DNA from: Sebastes aleutianus
Taxonomy: Eukaryota; Chordata; Actinopteri; Perciformes; Sebastidae
Reading direction: 5' to 3'
Assembly (NCBI GenBank): GCA_916700875.1
Contig: CAKAKS010000062.1
Coordinates: 7,590,373 to 7,654,372, forward strand
DNA: 64,000 nt
Both the position numbers and the translations under genes were made by a program. The notes under the pieces are model-generated. The model ran no database searches. It worked only from the letters and a program-made list of their open reading frames with translations, and was not told the origin of the DNA. Within the stretch, counting starts at the first letter, position 1, and every line of letters begins with the position of its first letter. This document shows positions 1-12,655 of the stretch, in pieces.

Positions 1-3000
1 TCAGATGTTTAGTTGACATAAGAAATAATGTGTTCTCTCCTCCTTACTGCTCTCTGGGTTTGTATTATAATTTATCAACTATGTTATCCACCAAGGGATG
101 CCATAGCCACATTTTTCTTCTTCTCTTCGACATTGTAATCCAAAAGAACTCGTGCCCACTTGGGTATGACGGTACTACTACTACTACTACTCTCTTTGCA
201 GATGATATCACCATTTTTGTCCATCCTCTGCCATGTACCAATGAGTTGGCTGCATGGCCAGCACGCTGCCATAAGGTATCCTGGTGTAAAGGAGAGGGGA
301 ATCATTTACCCCGTAGGTTTTAAAAAGGTTTAGGAAATGGCATAGTCCCATTAGTGGGACAGAGAAGGCCTTAGTTACAGTAAAAGGAGGACTCCTACAG
401 GCGTTGTTGGGAAGGAGGCAGTTGATTTGTGATGGAAATGTGTGAGGAAGTGGAGAGGTGGATGGGAGAAATTATATGAGAGGGGAATTAGAGGGAGAGA
501 GAGAGAGGAGAAAACCCCTCCTCCTTCCCCCCTTTTTTCCTTTCCACCTCCACTGTCAAGCTTGCGGCTCGCTAGTTGAGGAGAACAGGCCTGACAGAGA
601 GACCAGATGGGCACGTTTGATGTCGCGGCCAGACATGGAGGCGTCCCAGGAGGGCAGAGGCGTCACAGTGAGCTAGTCCAACGGTCTGCTGCTTGTTACT
701 CTGACAAATATGGCCACCGAGACACCTGGCAGTGCAAGAGGAGAGAGAGGGAGAAAGGAGATGGGCGGCTTAATGGCACAGAGAGGAGCCTCCAGTAGTT
801 TTTGGCAGTAAGCTATCGGTGTGCTTGGTCAGAATTTGGTTTTGTATGTTAAGCCCATGCTAAAGGACATGATAGTGATGAGAAGCTGAGAGTAATGTAG
901 GTGCTATCAATGAATAATGTTTACAGACTGACAGATAAAAAAGACAAACTGACGAAATGACTGATAGAAGGACACACGAGCAGGGAAACCTGAGGCAATT
1001 GATGGGCATTTCATTTATGGCTCTGCACATAGAAAAATAATTGCAAAGTATTGCTTTTTTATTCTATTAAACTATAAGATTTATTAGGGATTCTGGCATC
1101 CGGATCCCCCTATGTAGGATTTTAGTGTTTGCTTATTTGGTAGCACAATAGCCATTAGTTTTAAAACCTCTCTCCCACATTTGCTTTTGAAAAAAGCATA
1201 GCTTTCTGAAAAATACCATCAAGAGTAGTAGATTATTTTGCATGTGTTGATTTGTTTCTGTGTCGGAGAAGACAAAATACACACAAAATACACTCTCAGA
1301 CACGTATTTTACATGTTTTTTGAAAAAGGGACTGTGTCTCGCGAGATATGGTGGATGGATACTTGTACAATCGAAACCTTTATCCTTGAACTTTCTGCTT
1401 AGTAAGTCAGTGTAAATCAGCGTCATCCTGCTGCAAAAGAGCGAGAAAATGGCGGAAGGGAAGAGAGCAAAGAGGATATAAACAAGGGTGAGAAAAAGAT
1501 GAAATGACAACTGTGTCCACCACCACCACCTTGTCTGAGTCGGGGATGGGGTGGGCGCTGATGTGTTTTTGTCTTTTGACCTCCCTGCCACTGAGAAACA
1601 GGGTATTAGCTATAAAAAAAACACTGACGATTCCTTCCTTCTTTCTTCCTTCCTACTTCCCTTCCTCGATCAACATGACACATCACTTGAGTGTTGGATG
1701 ACTATAGAAGTACTTCACTTTATTTCTTTTGTTTTTTTGTAAAGTGGAACCTTGGTTGGTTGATAGGTACAGCAGTAGCAGTGCTATCTAATCACTGGGG
1801 ATTGTGTTAACAACTATTGATCATCAATTACTGTTGATCCACTGTCAACCAGGGCTCTTGAGGATCTGAAGACTACTTGAGATGGATCCCTTGTTTACCT
1901 ACATAGTGTTGTTTGGGTGGGGTGTGGGATGGGGTGGGCGAAGCAAGATGGAGAGGGATGGAGCCGAGGAGGCTCCACTGTTATGTGCTCATCAATCATG
2001 TATCCATCTTAGTGTGGAGTAAGTTGTGTAAGGTGTGTGCATGGCAGAACTCGGGGTAAGCTTGAAGTCTTAACCAGAACTTTTGGTTCCTAAACTGATT
2101 GTTTATGCATTTCTTTGTTCTTTTTTGATAACACTTTGCAGAAAAAGACTTGCACATGCACATTCTTCCATGTCCACGCGTGCCCACGAAAACACTTTTT
2201 TTTTGTAGCATTATGTTGTACAAATTGTACAGTTAAAAGAAAAAAAAAAAAAAATCATGTAACCATCTTAACTGATTTGCTTGATTGATTGGATTCACAA
2301 AGCCAAATTGTATCAAATAAAATACCTCAGGATGATTCTGTGCGTTTTGGGGGAGCTTCAACAGTAGCAACAGAACAGGATGCGGCGCAGATTTTTTTTT
2401 TTTTTGTAGAAAAAAACCTTTATAAAGAAAAAAAAAAAGAAAAACAACAAGATTTATAGCGGCCGCAAAGCAGAATCAAACTTTTCTCCTTTTGATGTTT
2501 ACCAGTCCTAGGTCTTCCAGTTCGGCACTTTGCCCGAACTCATGCAACCCAAGTAAAGAGAGAAGAAGAGGAAGAGAAGGAGGGATGACGGTTAGAGGGC
2601 TTAGATCGCTCAGTGAGGGGTGTGTTGCGTGCACCCTTGACACAATGAAGGATGTTACTTGAACGTCCAAATTTTGAAAAGCTACCCTCAAACAGGAATC
2701 TCTCTCCTTTCTCTCCATGCTTTTTAATGGCAGCCGACTGCATTAGCCAGTGTTTCGAATTGAAGCTCCATCTCTAACAACCACGGTCATATCGCCCTTT
2801 TCTACTCTTGGAATACTGCAGTGAACCTCTCCTTGCTTCCCAAATCAGCTTACCCAATGTTGACTGACGAGCAACATTTGTCTTTTTTTGCATCTTATCT
2901 GCATATTTATTATTATTATCATATTTATCTCCACATGCTGCTTGCGTGAGCTGACAAGTGAACAATATGCACATGTAAAAAAAATATCAAACGGCACCCT

Positions 3001-3060
3001 CGCGTTTTATGAACTCATGACGATTTGTTCTATTTGTTCTACTTTTACAGAACTGTCATG
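1..3060. other. unassigned stretch, no gene seen
   Basis: I see no gene, no recognisable repeat family and no splice-site-bounded reading frame here. Small-scale content includes an (ACT)n run near 172-191, a purine-rich patch at about 455-515, A- and T-homopolymer runs near 2224-2260 and 2390-2445, and a CpG-bearing patch around 600-680. All open frames are short and lack compositional support. Confidence 0.6.
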
Positions 3061-3084
3061 TAAACTGATGCTGTTTTATGTTCA

Positions 3085-3125
3085 AACACACACACACACC
3101 ACACAAACACACACACACACACACT
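3085..3125. repeat. imperfect (CA)n microsatellite
   Basis: A run of CA dinucleotides is interrupted by single-base changes. No other feature is associated with it. Confidence 0.9.
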
Positions 3126-3129
3126 CAGA

Positions 3130-4621
3130 CACACCCTTGTGATGACAACCCTGCTCTTTTTAATGACAAAAATGTATTTTAATTACATTTAATGATAAAT
3201 AATGAGGTGATGGCATGCAACCCCAGATGTAACAATTTTAATGTTTTATGTTTCTTTATTTTTTTTGTTTGTTATTTTTGTTATGATGTTATGATCACTA
3301 ATGCGTTGTAACCAGGTGTGAGTATATACATATTTGAGAGAAAAAAAATGATCTATGTTTAAAACGATGAAGATGCTGCTGCTGTTTTGGGGGAGAAGGC
3401 GAGGATCTGACTCTAGTGCAACTTCCTCATTGGCCGACGGGTCATTATCAGGCCACGTTCTGCCCAATGGGGTCGTGGGTCAGGGGTCAGGGCTTGGTTC
3501 GGTATGGCGGGACATCCTTGCTCTTCCTCCAATGGCAGGTGAGAATTACTGTATCACCAGCTCTGCTTCTCTCTTCCCTCTCCTTCATGTGTAGTCAGGA
3601 CTTCAACTGTAAAGAAGATAAAAGAAAAAAAGCAACCCTCTACTTTGAGTCTGCTATCCCTCCAAAGATACGAGACCTCTTTCTTTATGGTTTGCTGTAA
3701 GAATAGAGCTTTTTTTTAAACTAATACTTCCTCAAAGACTTTTAAGGAACTATTTTGAATATATTTAGAAATGACACCTGTATACATCGCTTGTAAATTC
3801 ATACTGGAATACATCATCATGGAGAATTATAAATGATAAAGAGTAAAAACAATATTTTTTGTGTGAATTTCACAGGAGCTCTTCTGTACAGTGGCACTGT
3901 TTCTCTATCTCTCTCTCTTTCTATCTCTCTCTTTCTCTCCCTCTCTCTGTAGAGCGACTAGAATAAAACTTCACCATTCACAAGGTTTGCTGTCCTGTCA
4001 AAATTCACAATATACACACCAGGCTCCGTGTCTGCCTCGCCTTATAAGACAGTAATCGCTTTTGTCAGTTGATGCTGACGGATTATTTCACAGGTAATGA
4101 GAAAAAAGTGCTGGCTGACTTTCCATTGACTCCATTTATTTTTTGCAGCTGAAGATATTGCTTTTACCCTCAGTACACCAGTACACATTCAGTAGGAAAT
4201 ACAATTTTTTTTTTTTTTTTTATCATGAAGATCATAAGCTCTGAAGAAGCCCTGCTGCCTAAATTTCATGAAATCCTACCTCTATACACCGATCTAAAAG
4301 TGCACCTATTCCGACTATTTTTGAATGCATTTTAATAATGGAATTTTTGATCCCTTTTTGTTAAGTGGATTGTACCTAATCTGCCTTTCAGGTAAGATAT
4401 ACATGTCCACAATTACCGCAAAGCAGGAGAAGCCAGAACATGAATGAATAAAGCTATTTTTTATATTATATACAGCTTTTAATTTCCAACTATACAAATT
4501 AATATACGTTAAAATATTAATTTACTTCAAACCTATTACCAGATATAAAGTTGCTATTGGTCAATTCTGCAAAACCCTGAATTACATCCGGTGACAACAT
4601 TTTTGAATGCTCAATGCCAAT
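3130..4621. other. unassigned stretch with one weak exon candidate
   Basis: Mostly AT-rich unique sequence. A GC-richer patch at 3400-3540 ends in a good donor-like site (CAG followed by GTGAGA at about 3537-3543). It is open on the + strand with a serine/glycine-rich reading (ATSSLADGSLSGHVLPNG). I cannot assign the peptide and see no convincing polypyrimidine acceptor before it, so it stays a weak candidate. A TC-rich tract lies at 3903-3955 and a T run at about 4206-4221. Confidence 0.4.
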
Positions 4622-4969
4622 GTTTTTATGCCTCCATGCCAGCGTTAGCTGTGGCTGGAGGAATTATGATTTCAGGTTGTCTGTTCGTCTGTCAGTCCGT
4701 AAGTATGTACGAACCATTTTCATGAACGTGATATCTCATGAACACCCGGAGGGAATTCCTCGAATTTGGCACAAACGTCCACTTGAACTCAAGGATGACC
4801 TGAATTTTGGTGTTCAATGGTCGTTTGTGCCAAATTTAACGTTTGATGGCGGTCAAAGGTCTTTGTGACTTCACAAAACACATTTTTGGCCATAACTGAA
4901 GAATTCATATGCTAATTATGGCAATTTCACACAAATGTCTAATAGGTTAAAATGATCAAGTGATGACAT
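4622..4969 (+). mobile_element. interspersed repeat, family E (copy 1, truncated)
   Basis: This begins with TTATGCCTCCATGC and runs through a block that also occurs, reverse-complemented, at 20090-20380 and 46579-47263. Shared landmarks are the word GGCACAAACGTCCACTTG, a CACAAAACAC block followed by TTGGCCATAACT, and ATGCTAATTATG. The copy stops after the shared word GTGATGACAT, where the longest copy continues. It has no coding capacity. Copies 2 and 3 carry perfect AGGTCA-CAG-TGACCT palindromes; in this copy the equivalent site has decayed (GGTCTTTGTGACTT). It is probably a non-autonomous DNA element, because the outer ends of the longest copy share the inverted motif TAT(G/T)CCTCCA. The superfamily is unknown. 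Confidence 0.75.
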
Positions 4970-5880
4970 ACAAACGCAAGACAGTAATTCTGTTTTTTAT
5001 TATTATTCAGTTCTATGACATCCATGCATGGGAACTATGATTTGGTTATGTTACGGTTAGGGAAAGATTATGGTTATGTTTTGTTTTTAAAAACCATGTA
5101 ACAAAATGTGACGGGATTCAGTTGGACACGTTGCATGCCCACCGGCTACCTGCACCTCCACAGGACATACTACTTGCTGGTACTGAAAAATGGCATTAGA
5201 TGTAATTAGTGTGCTGCAGAATAATCCAATAAGAACACTGTATATTTCCTTGTAATACTGAACTGTTAATGGACACTTCACCATGATGGAGGATGGTACT
5301 TTCTCAGTCAGTAACGTCAATCCACCAGCCGCAGGTTAAAAGTGCATTTGAGTGTTTTATCTTTCAGTCACTTCTATTCCTTTTGCCTCATCAGAACTAT
5401 ACTTTCTTTACAAGACCTAAACCAAACCAAAGCTTCTTTAACTCCTCAGTTTTATCAACCATAGCTGAGACATTGGATTTTTAAACACGCAGCTCTGGCA
5501 TCTATATAACTCAAAAGACTTTTGTTTCTTTCCTTTATAATTCAAAGTGGACTGATGATGTTACCATAGATAAATGTGATGGGTTTTGTATATCGGTATC
5601 TTGTTGGCTCTGCTGAATCACTCCGCCCGCATGATGCAGGCTACTGCAAATATTTTCTCTGATACCAAAGAAACAATTGTTATGGTAATGTCCAATAACG
5701 GTGGGAACATTAACTTATAGTGTATTTCAATGTTTCTGTGGAAATGCAAAATGTACAAAAAGTGTCATTCTCCTGTTTGTACTGTATGTTGTTAGTTTCA
5801 TGTGCACAGGAGATGGTACAGGTGTAAGTGATGCCAGAGAAATCTTTTGGCTGTGACCGAATACTGACCTGCCACACTTT
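4970..5880. other. unassigned stretch
   Basis: I see no gene. There are loose GGTTATG-like repeats around 5042-5090, and otherwise AT-rich unique sequence. Confidence 0.5.
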
Positions 5881-5928
5881 GTGAGTGTGTGTGCGCGCGT
5901 GTTCCTGTGTGTGTGTGTGTGTGTGCGC

Positions 5929-5970
<42 letters not shown>
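5881..5970. repeat. (TG)n microsatellite with CG interruptions
   Basis: About 90 bp of TG/GT dinucleotides is interrupted by GCGCGCG and GCGCGAG, an alternating purine-pyrimidine tract of the kind that can adopt Z-DNA. Long Cys-Val reading frames through it are artefacts of the repeat. Confidence 0.95.
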
Positions 5971-5972
<2 letters not shown>

Positions 5973-6334
5973 CGGAGCATCAAGAGGCCATTTGGGCTAC
6001 AGCTACATTTACCATCTGCCACATTCCTTCTTTCCTTTCCTCATGCCTTGCACCTCTATCTCTACAGTATCTCTCCTTCTACATATCCATTATATTCCAT
6101 CTGTTTTCCTCCTTGCATGCACCATTTTGCTTTCTTATGAACACCTTTCGCTTCCTCCGTAATCATCCTAAGTGCCACTCTGTTTTTCTTATTACTTCTA
6201 TTTCCCATCTCCGCCGCCCTTTTTACCCATTTCTCTTCAACTTTCTCTTCCAGTAAATAAATATGAAGAAAAAAAAAACACTAGTGGTTTGATCACTTCT
6301 CTTCTTCTCTGTGGGGCAGCTAAGCTGAAATATT

Positions 6335-6592
6335 TATAACAATTGTGTATTTTGCGCTTAGAAGCAACAAATTTGGCAGAGATATAGGTTTATATGTCAT
6401 GAAAAGATATAGATATCGAGGCGCTGTAAATTTGGCCCCTCTCTGCAAAATAGGTGCTAAATGTTGCAGAAAACTAATTTTATGAGTGTTAATGATTTCC
6501 AAGATGTGTTCAAGATAATTAGATCAGATGTCAGAAGATTACAGACATGCTTTTTTTTTCCTCTTTATTTTTTAAGGATGCTTTTAAAAAAA
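6335..6592 (+). repeat. left arm of a large inverted repeat (family D)
   Basis: This 258-bp arm matches the reverse complement of 7618-7921 over nearly its whole length. Shared landmarks are TTTATATG followed by GAAAAGATAT, GTTGCAGAAAACT, TGTGTTCAAG, TTAGATCAGAT, and the inner end CCTCTTTATTTTTTAAGG. The right arm is longer by short internal insertions. The arrangement suggests terminal inverted repeats of a foldback-type DNA element of about 1.6 kb. No transposase-like frame lies between the arms. Confidence 0.8.
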
Positions 6593-6674
6593 TTCTAACC
6601 TGAGAAATAAGTGAAACCAAATAAAAGAAGCATGGTCAAGCCAGGGTCAAAGTTCACCCCCTTACCTTCATGAT

Positions 6675-7097
6675 AGAATTGCATACTATTTCCGGTGAAA
6701 TATTACAGTATGCAACGCTGGACACTATGGCAGCATAAATATCCCACAATACAATGCGGCAGTAACGACAACGTTCATAACTGACGTTGACGGACAGCTC
6801 TGTTACATCAATAATGCTTCAATTTAACTGTAAGTATAATATTTCACTTTGCCTGGCGTAATATATATTTTAAAATTAATTCAGACTTTGATTCTCACAA
6901 ACCGTTGTTTTGGTTACATGAGGTTGGCACGGGTTACCATGGTTACACGTGTCCAACCGGCAAGGAGGCTCTCAGGAAGTGATGACGTAAATTACTACTC
7001 AGTGCGTCCGAAAAGATAAATACTATTGTTTATTCACACAAAATGATAGTACACCTATTGAGTATGTAGTGCAAAGTATGCAATTTCGGACAAAGCC
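6675..7097 (-). mobile_element. MITE, family C (copy 1), nested between the family D arms
   Basis: This 420-bp element matches 27079-27500 in inverse orientation. Both carry the end motif GTCC(G/A)AAATTGCATACT, the inner words CACTACATAC or TACTACATAC, ACCATGGT, GAGAGCCTCCTTGCCG or its close variant, and the other end TTTCACCGGAAAT(A/G)GTATGCA. No coding frame is present. It resembles the common fish MITEs that end in GGGCT(G/T)TGTCCGAAAT; that identification is from family knowledge. Confidence 0.75.
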
Positions 7098-7300
7098 ATA
7101 GCTTCATAAAAACACATAACAACAAATAGCTTACATATCAACACATAGCTTAAATAAAAACACATAAAACATAGCTTCATATTAACACATAGCTTAAATA
7201 GAAGCATAACATCATAGCAACACATAGCTTAAATAAAAACACACAATAACACATAGCTTCATAGCAACACATAGGTTCATAACAACACATAGCTTAACCC
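7098..7300. repeat. AT-rich minisatellite (ACATAGCTT units)
   Basis: Seven or more imperfect units contain the phrase CACATAGCTT(C/A)AATA or CACATAGCTTCATA, with variable spacing of about 20-30 bp. It lies between the nested MITE and the right family D arm. Confidence 0.8.
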
Positions 7301-7617
7301 CTTGCCATTCCAAACTCTTTTTTTAGGGGGAAAGGGATGGGGAACAGGGGACTTGTAGAAGTGTAGATAAAAAGTTAACAGTTTACTATATGTCACATCG
7401 AAGTGGTGTACATCATCTGAAATCTGGGAACCTGAAGATTAATGTAGAGTGTGTGTCAAGTTGTTCTAGTCACTAGTAAGAAAATAAAAATAAATAAACT
7501 AATTAATTCAATTAAATTGTGAAAGTGTATCAGGGCTTAAAACATGATGATACTGTATGGGTTTGTGATGGCAATTCCCATGCTCTATTATGTCAGTTTT
7601 TATTTCTGTTTAAAAGC

Positions 7618-7921
7618 TTTTAAAAAGCACCCTTAAAAAATAAAGAGGGAACAAAAATATGTCTGTGATCTTCTGACATCTGATATCTGATCTAATCAGC
7701 TTGAACACACCTTGAAAATCACCAAGAGTCATAAAATCAGTTTTCTGCAACACTTTGGAATATTAAGCGTTTATTTGGGCTTATATTTTGAAAAATGTCT
7801 GCCAAGGCCCTCAGGCCCTGAATTAGTAGTGCCCCGCTATCGATATCTTTTCACAACATATAAACCTACATCTGTGCCAAATGTGTTGCTTTTATCGCAA
7901 AATGCGCAGTTGTTGTGCTTA
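7618..7921 (-). repeat. right arm of a large inverted repeat (family D)
   Basis: This is the reverse-complement partner of 6335-6592. It carries about 45 bp of extra sequence relative to the left arm, around 7770-7820. The separation between arms is about 1.0 kb, filled by the family C element, the minisatellite and about 300 bp of AT-rich sequence. Confidence 0.8.
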
Positions 7922-8952
7922 ACTGCCACGCTATTACTGGTAGTTGCTGAAAGGTAATTTCAGAACAGCACTCACATTATATATTGCTGCAAATTTTCAG
8001 AGTGTATTCACTTGCTGATGTTGACTTCTAGTGGTGTGAAACATGCAGGTAGCACACTATTTGTGGACTGCTTGATGTCTCTTGAAATTCTTCAGGAGAT
8101 GCATTCATGTGGCTGCAAAATGATTTTCCTTTTTATATTTCATTATTTTGAAGATCACCACACTCATGACCAAAAAGATTACACAAATAGAGTATAGATC
8201 AGACCTAAAAGAGGTCTATCTTAGGTCAGTCAGTAGAACTATAGTGAAAGTCTCCAGACTGAAAGCTTGGCTTTTATAGTAATATTAAATGATTGCATTC
8301 GTGAAGTGTGAAGAGCCTTTGTTTCTCCAGTATTTATGTTTCATAAAATGTATTGATTTTAGGGAAGGTCCGCAAGATATGAGGTTGTTTTTTTCAGTTG
8401 AGATATAGTGCGCTCAAGTAAAGTCAGAGCAGAAGAGCTCCCAGCAAACTATCTCAGAAAATGACTAAATGACATGACACATGATGCTCTCATGGACTAC
8501 CTCCCTTCAGCTATAACTCTTTGTGTTAAAAGAAAACGTATTAAACAAGTAGTAGTATGCGATTCTGAATTTGTTATCTGATTGGTGAGAAGCCAAAATC
8601 GCCACATTTCAGAGATCTTAAAGCTTGGTCTTCATCCCATTTAATCACTTCTACCCCAGTCAATCGTTGGCCTTCATTTCAGCCTTAATATCCTTGTGAT
8701 TCAGGGGAGAGGGATAACGGGGGCTTACTCATCATCATTTTTCGCTGATGTTCCAGTTCAGATGCGGAGCCACCCTGTGACGAGTGTGGACACCTCGCTA
8801 GATGGTGGTTGGAAGGTGTGTCTATGTGTGAGAGACAGCCCGAGAGATAGCCAGAGGCACAGAGGAGGGGCAATAATTGAAATGGGGGGGTGTCATTCAT
8901 CAGATCACACAGAGGCAACAACAGTGTGGTTTAAGTGGAGTGGTGCAGAGGA

Positions 8953-8955
<3 letters not shown>
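7922..8955. other. unassigned stretch
   Basis: I see no gene or repeat family. A polypurine and G-run patch lies at 8855-8890. Confidence 0.5.

Positions 8956-8989
<34 letters not shown>
8956..8989. repeat. (TG)17 microsatellite
   Basis: An uninterrupted TG run that continues into GAGAGCGTG. Confidence 0.95.
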
Positions 8990-8991
<2 letters not shown>

Positions 8992-9841
8992 AGCGTGTTT
9001 GCGTGAGCGGTTGTGTCAGCCAGCTCGACAGAAAGACTGTGGCAGATCATTCTTCTTCTGCGGAGGGGCAGATGAAAGAAAGAGAAGAGGGAGAAAAGAG
9101 CACTCGTTTATTTTGTCATTTTCCATTCTCCTCTTTGGTCGTCAGAAAATCACCTCCCATTTGATTCTGGGAGACAAACAATTGGCACGGTCAGCTCCCA
9201 ACCCCCCACACCAGCCCTCCCTGCTTGTGTGTGTGTGTCCGTCTAGTGTTTGCGCATAGATTTTTTTCTATCAAAAGGTGTTCTGCACCGCATATATCCA
9301 CCCAGTGGGGATTTGTAAACCTATCTTGCCTCTTCAAACACTCACACACACACAACCCTGCCAACTAAACTCATAATTATTCTCAACTACTTTAAAGGAG
9401 ACCAGGGAGGAAGAAATGGGTCTGATTATTAGGAGGAAAAAGGGATCAAAGTACTGTGGTTTAGCTCACTATACCTTCATACGAATGGTCTGCTCACACA
9501 AAAGACCCCCGCCTTAAGAAGAGCCTTTTGAAGGGTGAATGCCGTCACACTTCTTTTAAAAATGGGATATTACTGGTTAGTTCACATGGGCTATAAACGC
9601 ACAAGATTGGTTCAAGATGGAGGTCGCATACATAAAAAATGTATGGATATGTTTTGCAAGATAGTAGCAAAGGTTTAAGTGTTGTGAGGACATTTTTAGT
9701 TGTAATTGAATGTGCGTGTTTTCTATTACAACACTCACATGCACATATCAAAATAGTTATTGGTCGTTGTAATCATTTCTCCTGTCCATATTGGCCATGT
9801 CTTGCTAATTTGATTCCAATGGAAGTGATGGGGGGGGGGGG
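8990..9841. other. unassigned stretch
   Basis: I see no gene. A G13-type homopolymer at 9829-9841 sits directly at the edge of the hairpin element that follows. A short CA run occurs near 9341-9354. Confidence 0.5.
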
Positions 9842-10165
9842 GCAAAATTCACAGTCCTTCTTTGCAAAAAGGCATTTCAAAGGTAAACTAAAGCTAACGT
9901 GAGGCTTCAAGAATTCATTCAAGTCACTCAAGTGGATATCTTCTGAAGTTTCTGTCTTTTTTAGTACAAAATCCCTCTTTTTGTGTTTCCACTGCAACTC
10001 AGAAGGGAAAGTGTCTAAGCCAACAGGGAGAATTTTGCCCTAAAAACACTGTAACTTTGGAAGATACCCACTTGGTTGGACTAAATCAGACAGACGAAGC
10101 CTCAGATAAACTTCGGAATGCATTTCTGAAAAGAGTGAAGACTTGTGGATTTTGTCTTGGAACCA
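9842..10165. mobile_element. hairpin (foldback) MITE
   Basis: Arms of about 110 bp at 9842-9951 and 10047-10164 are reverse complements of each other with moderate divergence. On the + strand the right arm reads AACTTTGGAAGATACCCACTT and the reverse complement of the left arm reads AACTTCAGAAGATATCCACTT; both continue through GAAGCCTCA and end in GTG(A/G)ATTTTG. The loop is about 95 bp. No transposase is present. This is typical of non-autonomous fish DNA transposons. An open frame across the right arm is a by-product. Confidence 0.75.
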
Positions 10166-12655
10166 CATCAGGAAGAGATCTCTTAGGGCAGCAATACGCC
10201 ATTGCAGCGTCTAGTCTGCCAAATCCAGAGAAGAAGAAAGATGAGATCTCTTCACAGCCAGTACGGACAGAAGAAACATTTCACAATCACCAATTACTCT
10301 TTCAATGCACTGTACATATGGAGAAGTTATTATTGTATTGAGATATTGTATTGAGAACCTTTTTTTTTTAAAAAAAACACTCAACCTTAGACCACCAGAC
10401 TGCTAGGATGGTGTTGGAATATTCAAGGTGGTAGTTTCTGAGTGTTTGTCATTGCAATTTTTTGGCCAGAATTTACAACTCCCTGCAAAAATGTTTTATA
10501 GTAATGTTTATTGTAAATACTACATAGGTGCATGGTATTCAGTTGAGAAAAACAAAACCTAATGTAAGCTTTAATTCTTATCTCATGATTAGGACTTAAC
10601 CTATGGAAAATAACTATTATTACAGGTATTGAACAAAACACAAACAAATTTAATTAAATGATAAATTGCATAATTATAAGAAATGTATACTATATATTGC
10701 ACATACCACTGTATCTGATAATTATGACAACAATGATCTTATGATTATCAACGTAAGTGAATAATGCAACAACAAATACATTTAGATTATAACCCCCTAA
10801 ATAATGTTTATATACAGTATGTAACTGTGACTTTTAGAGCAACCTAAAAACTAAAAACACCTGACTGTGTTTTGTGTGCCATCTAAATTACACATTAACA
10901 TCAACGGCTCCCAGACGCTCAAACCAAGAACCAAATAAAGGCAATTAAATCAGTCGTGTTTTCTCAGCTGGCAGCGACTCTTAACCATGGTTTTAATGAG
11001 AAGTTGGGGAGAAATAATCCCAAACCAGTATACCAGTAGATATAACTACTGTTGTAATAAACGGAGTAAGCTCCTGCAGTTCCTAAAACACCGTTTCAAT
11101 GTTTGGTCTCTGTGCAGCAAGGTTAAAATGTTTTCCAGAGGGCATCTCATCCTGCTAATCTGATCTAAACCTAGGGGTATTTTGCTTTCTTTTTCTGAGG
11201 CCGTTTTAATTAATTATTTAACTATAAAACAAAGAATTAAGTTGACACTGCATATTGTATATGCTTAATTTGTCAATTTAAAACTTTTATATAATATTCC
11301 ACATGCCACACATTTTATTCTGCAGACCTCTCCCTCTAAAAGCTACAGAAAAGTGTGTTTGTGCGTGGTTTAAGCTTTAACACACCGGCTGTTTTATGTA
11401 GGGGTTGACATTTTCTTTTACTTGGTACTAATAATTTCTGTATCTTAAAGCTACACTAACGACTACAAATTATGACGGCGTACAAGCAATATTCACACAG
11501 ACTTTCTAAAATGTAATTGAAAAGAGGATTTAAACGCTCTCCCCTAAAGTGTCAGAGTTATTTCTTGACTGGTCATTTTAATTTCACAGGAATTTAATGA
11601 GCCTGTAGGGGTCTTGGCCCTTGTTAATATTGACCCACGCTCACAGCCACTCTACTGAGGCTTTTTATTGCCACACTGATAGCAGTTTGTATTATCACCA
11701 TAGTTAATTCCGGCTCAACTGTCTCAGTCAATTTATTGCAAGGTTGTGAACGGCTTGCAGAATTGTTTTGCTTTGTATGTATTACAGCTAAGTTTAAGAA
11801 TGACCATCGCCTAGGCGAAACCCATAAAAGAGTAATCATTTGACTTTGAAATACTTTGCTGGCACTGTGTGTGTCTTGGATGGCCCGCCAAACATTGGCT
11901 GCCCATTAAAAAATCACTCCGAGGCACTCTCTCTTAAACAATTAAAATGCCTTTATTGTAATGGCATAGTCATGTTAGACCTAAAAACAAACTCCACTTG
12001 GCTGCCCATTGTTTGGGTATAAGGACGACAATGGATTCTGATGTGTGACTCAGTAAAGAGTGCTGATGACGGGAGATGAAAGACAGATGGAGGAGAGAAA
12101 TGGATGAATGAATGGATGCAGGGATCAAATGTTTTTGCCTTGTTAAGGTTAATGGATTTGGGATGCCACTCAGTGAGGATTGATGGCAGCTTGTTGATAT
12201 CTGCTAACGGAGGATCGAAGGCAGAAAGGAGGGACATGCAGGGGTCGAAGATGGGAGGGAGGGGAGTAAAAGGAAGGGAGTAAACAGGGCATTCAGACTG
12301 ACATTTAGAAACTTGGTCAAACTCACTGCGCAACGACTGGAGAGGAGGAGCATGGGAAGACAGGTGGGAAGGGAGTGGAGGATGGAAAGAGGTAAAACTT
12401 GGGATGTAAAGAAGACAATTTAAAGGACCAGTATCAATTAGAGGGAAGAAGAAACAAAACTCTACAGTTCTACCAATGAGCACTAGATGCTGACACCAAA
12501 AAACACCCAAAAACAACCAACGAAGGCAATCATTTTACCCAAACATATGAGGCTTCTTTTTGTGGTGAAAAAAAACATTGATTAAAAACACCAAACATAT
12601 TGAAAATATGTCAAACAAATATCAATTTACCAGTGTTACAAGTTTCACACTGCCA
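10166..12655. other. unassigned stretch with conserved-looking patches
   Basis: I see no gene. 10360-10840 is very AT-rich. 10890-11180 and 11560-11960 have balanced, non-repetitive composition without open frames, the texture expected of conserved noncoding elements; this is inference only. 12060-12400 is purine-rich on the + strand with loose GGATGAATG repeats. Confidence 0.4.

Noticed and set aside
9842..10165. A microRNA precursor
   Set aside because: Arms of 110 bp with a 95-bp loop are far longer than a pre-miRNA and fit a MITE better.
10057..10341. 94-codon frame
   Set aside because: It begins inside the right arm of the hairpin MITE and runs into unrelated sequence.
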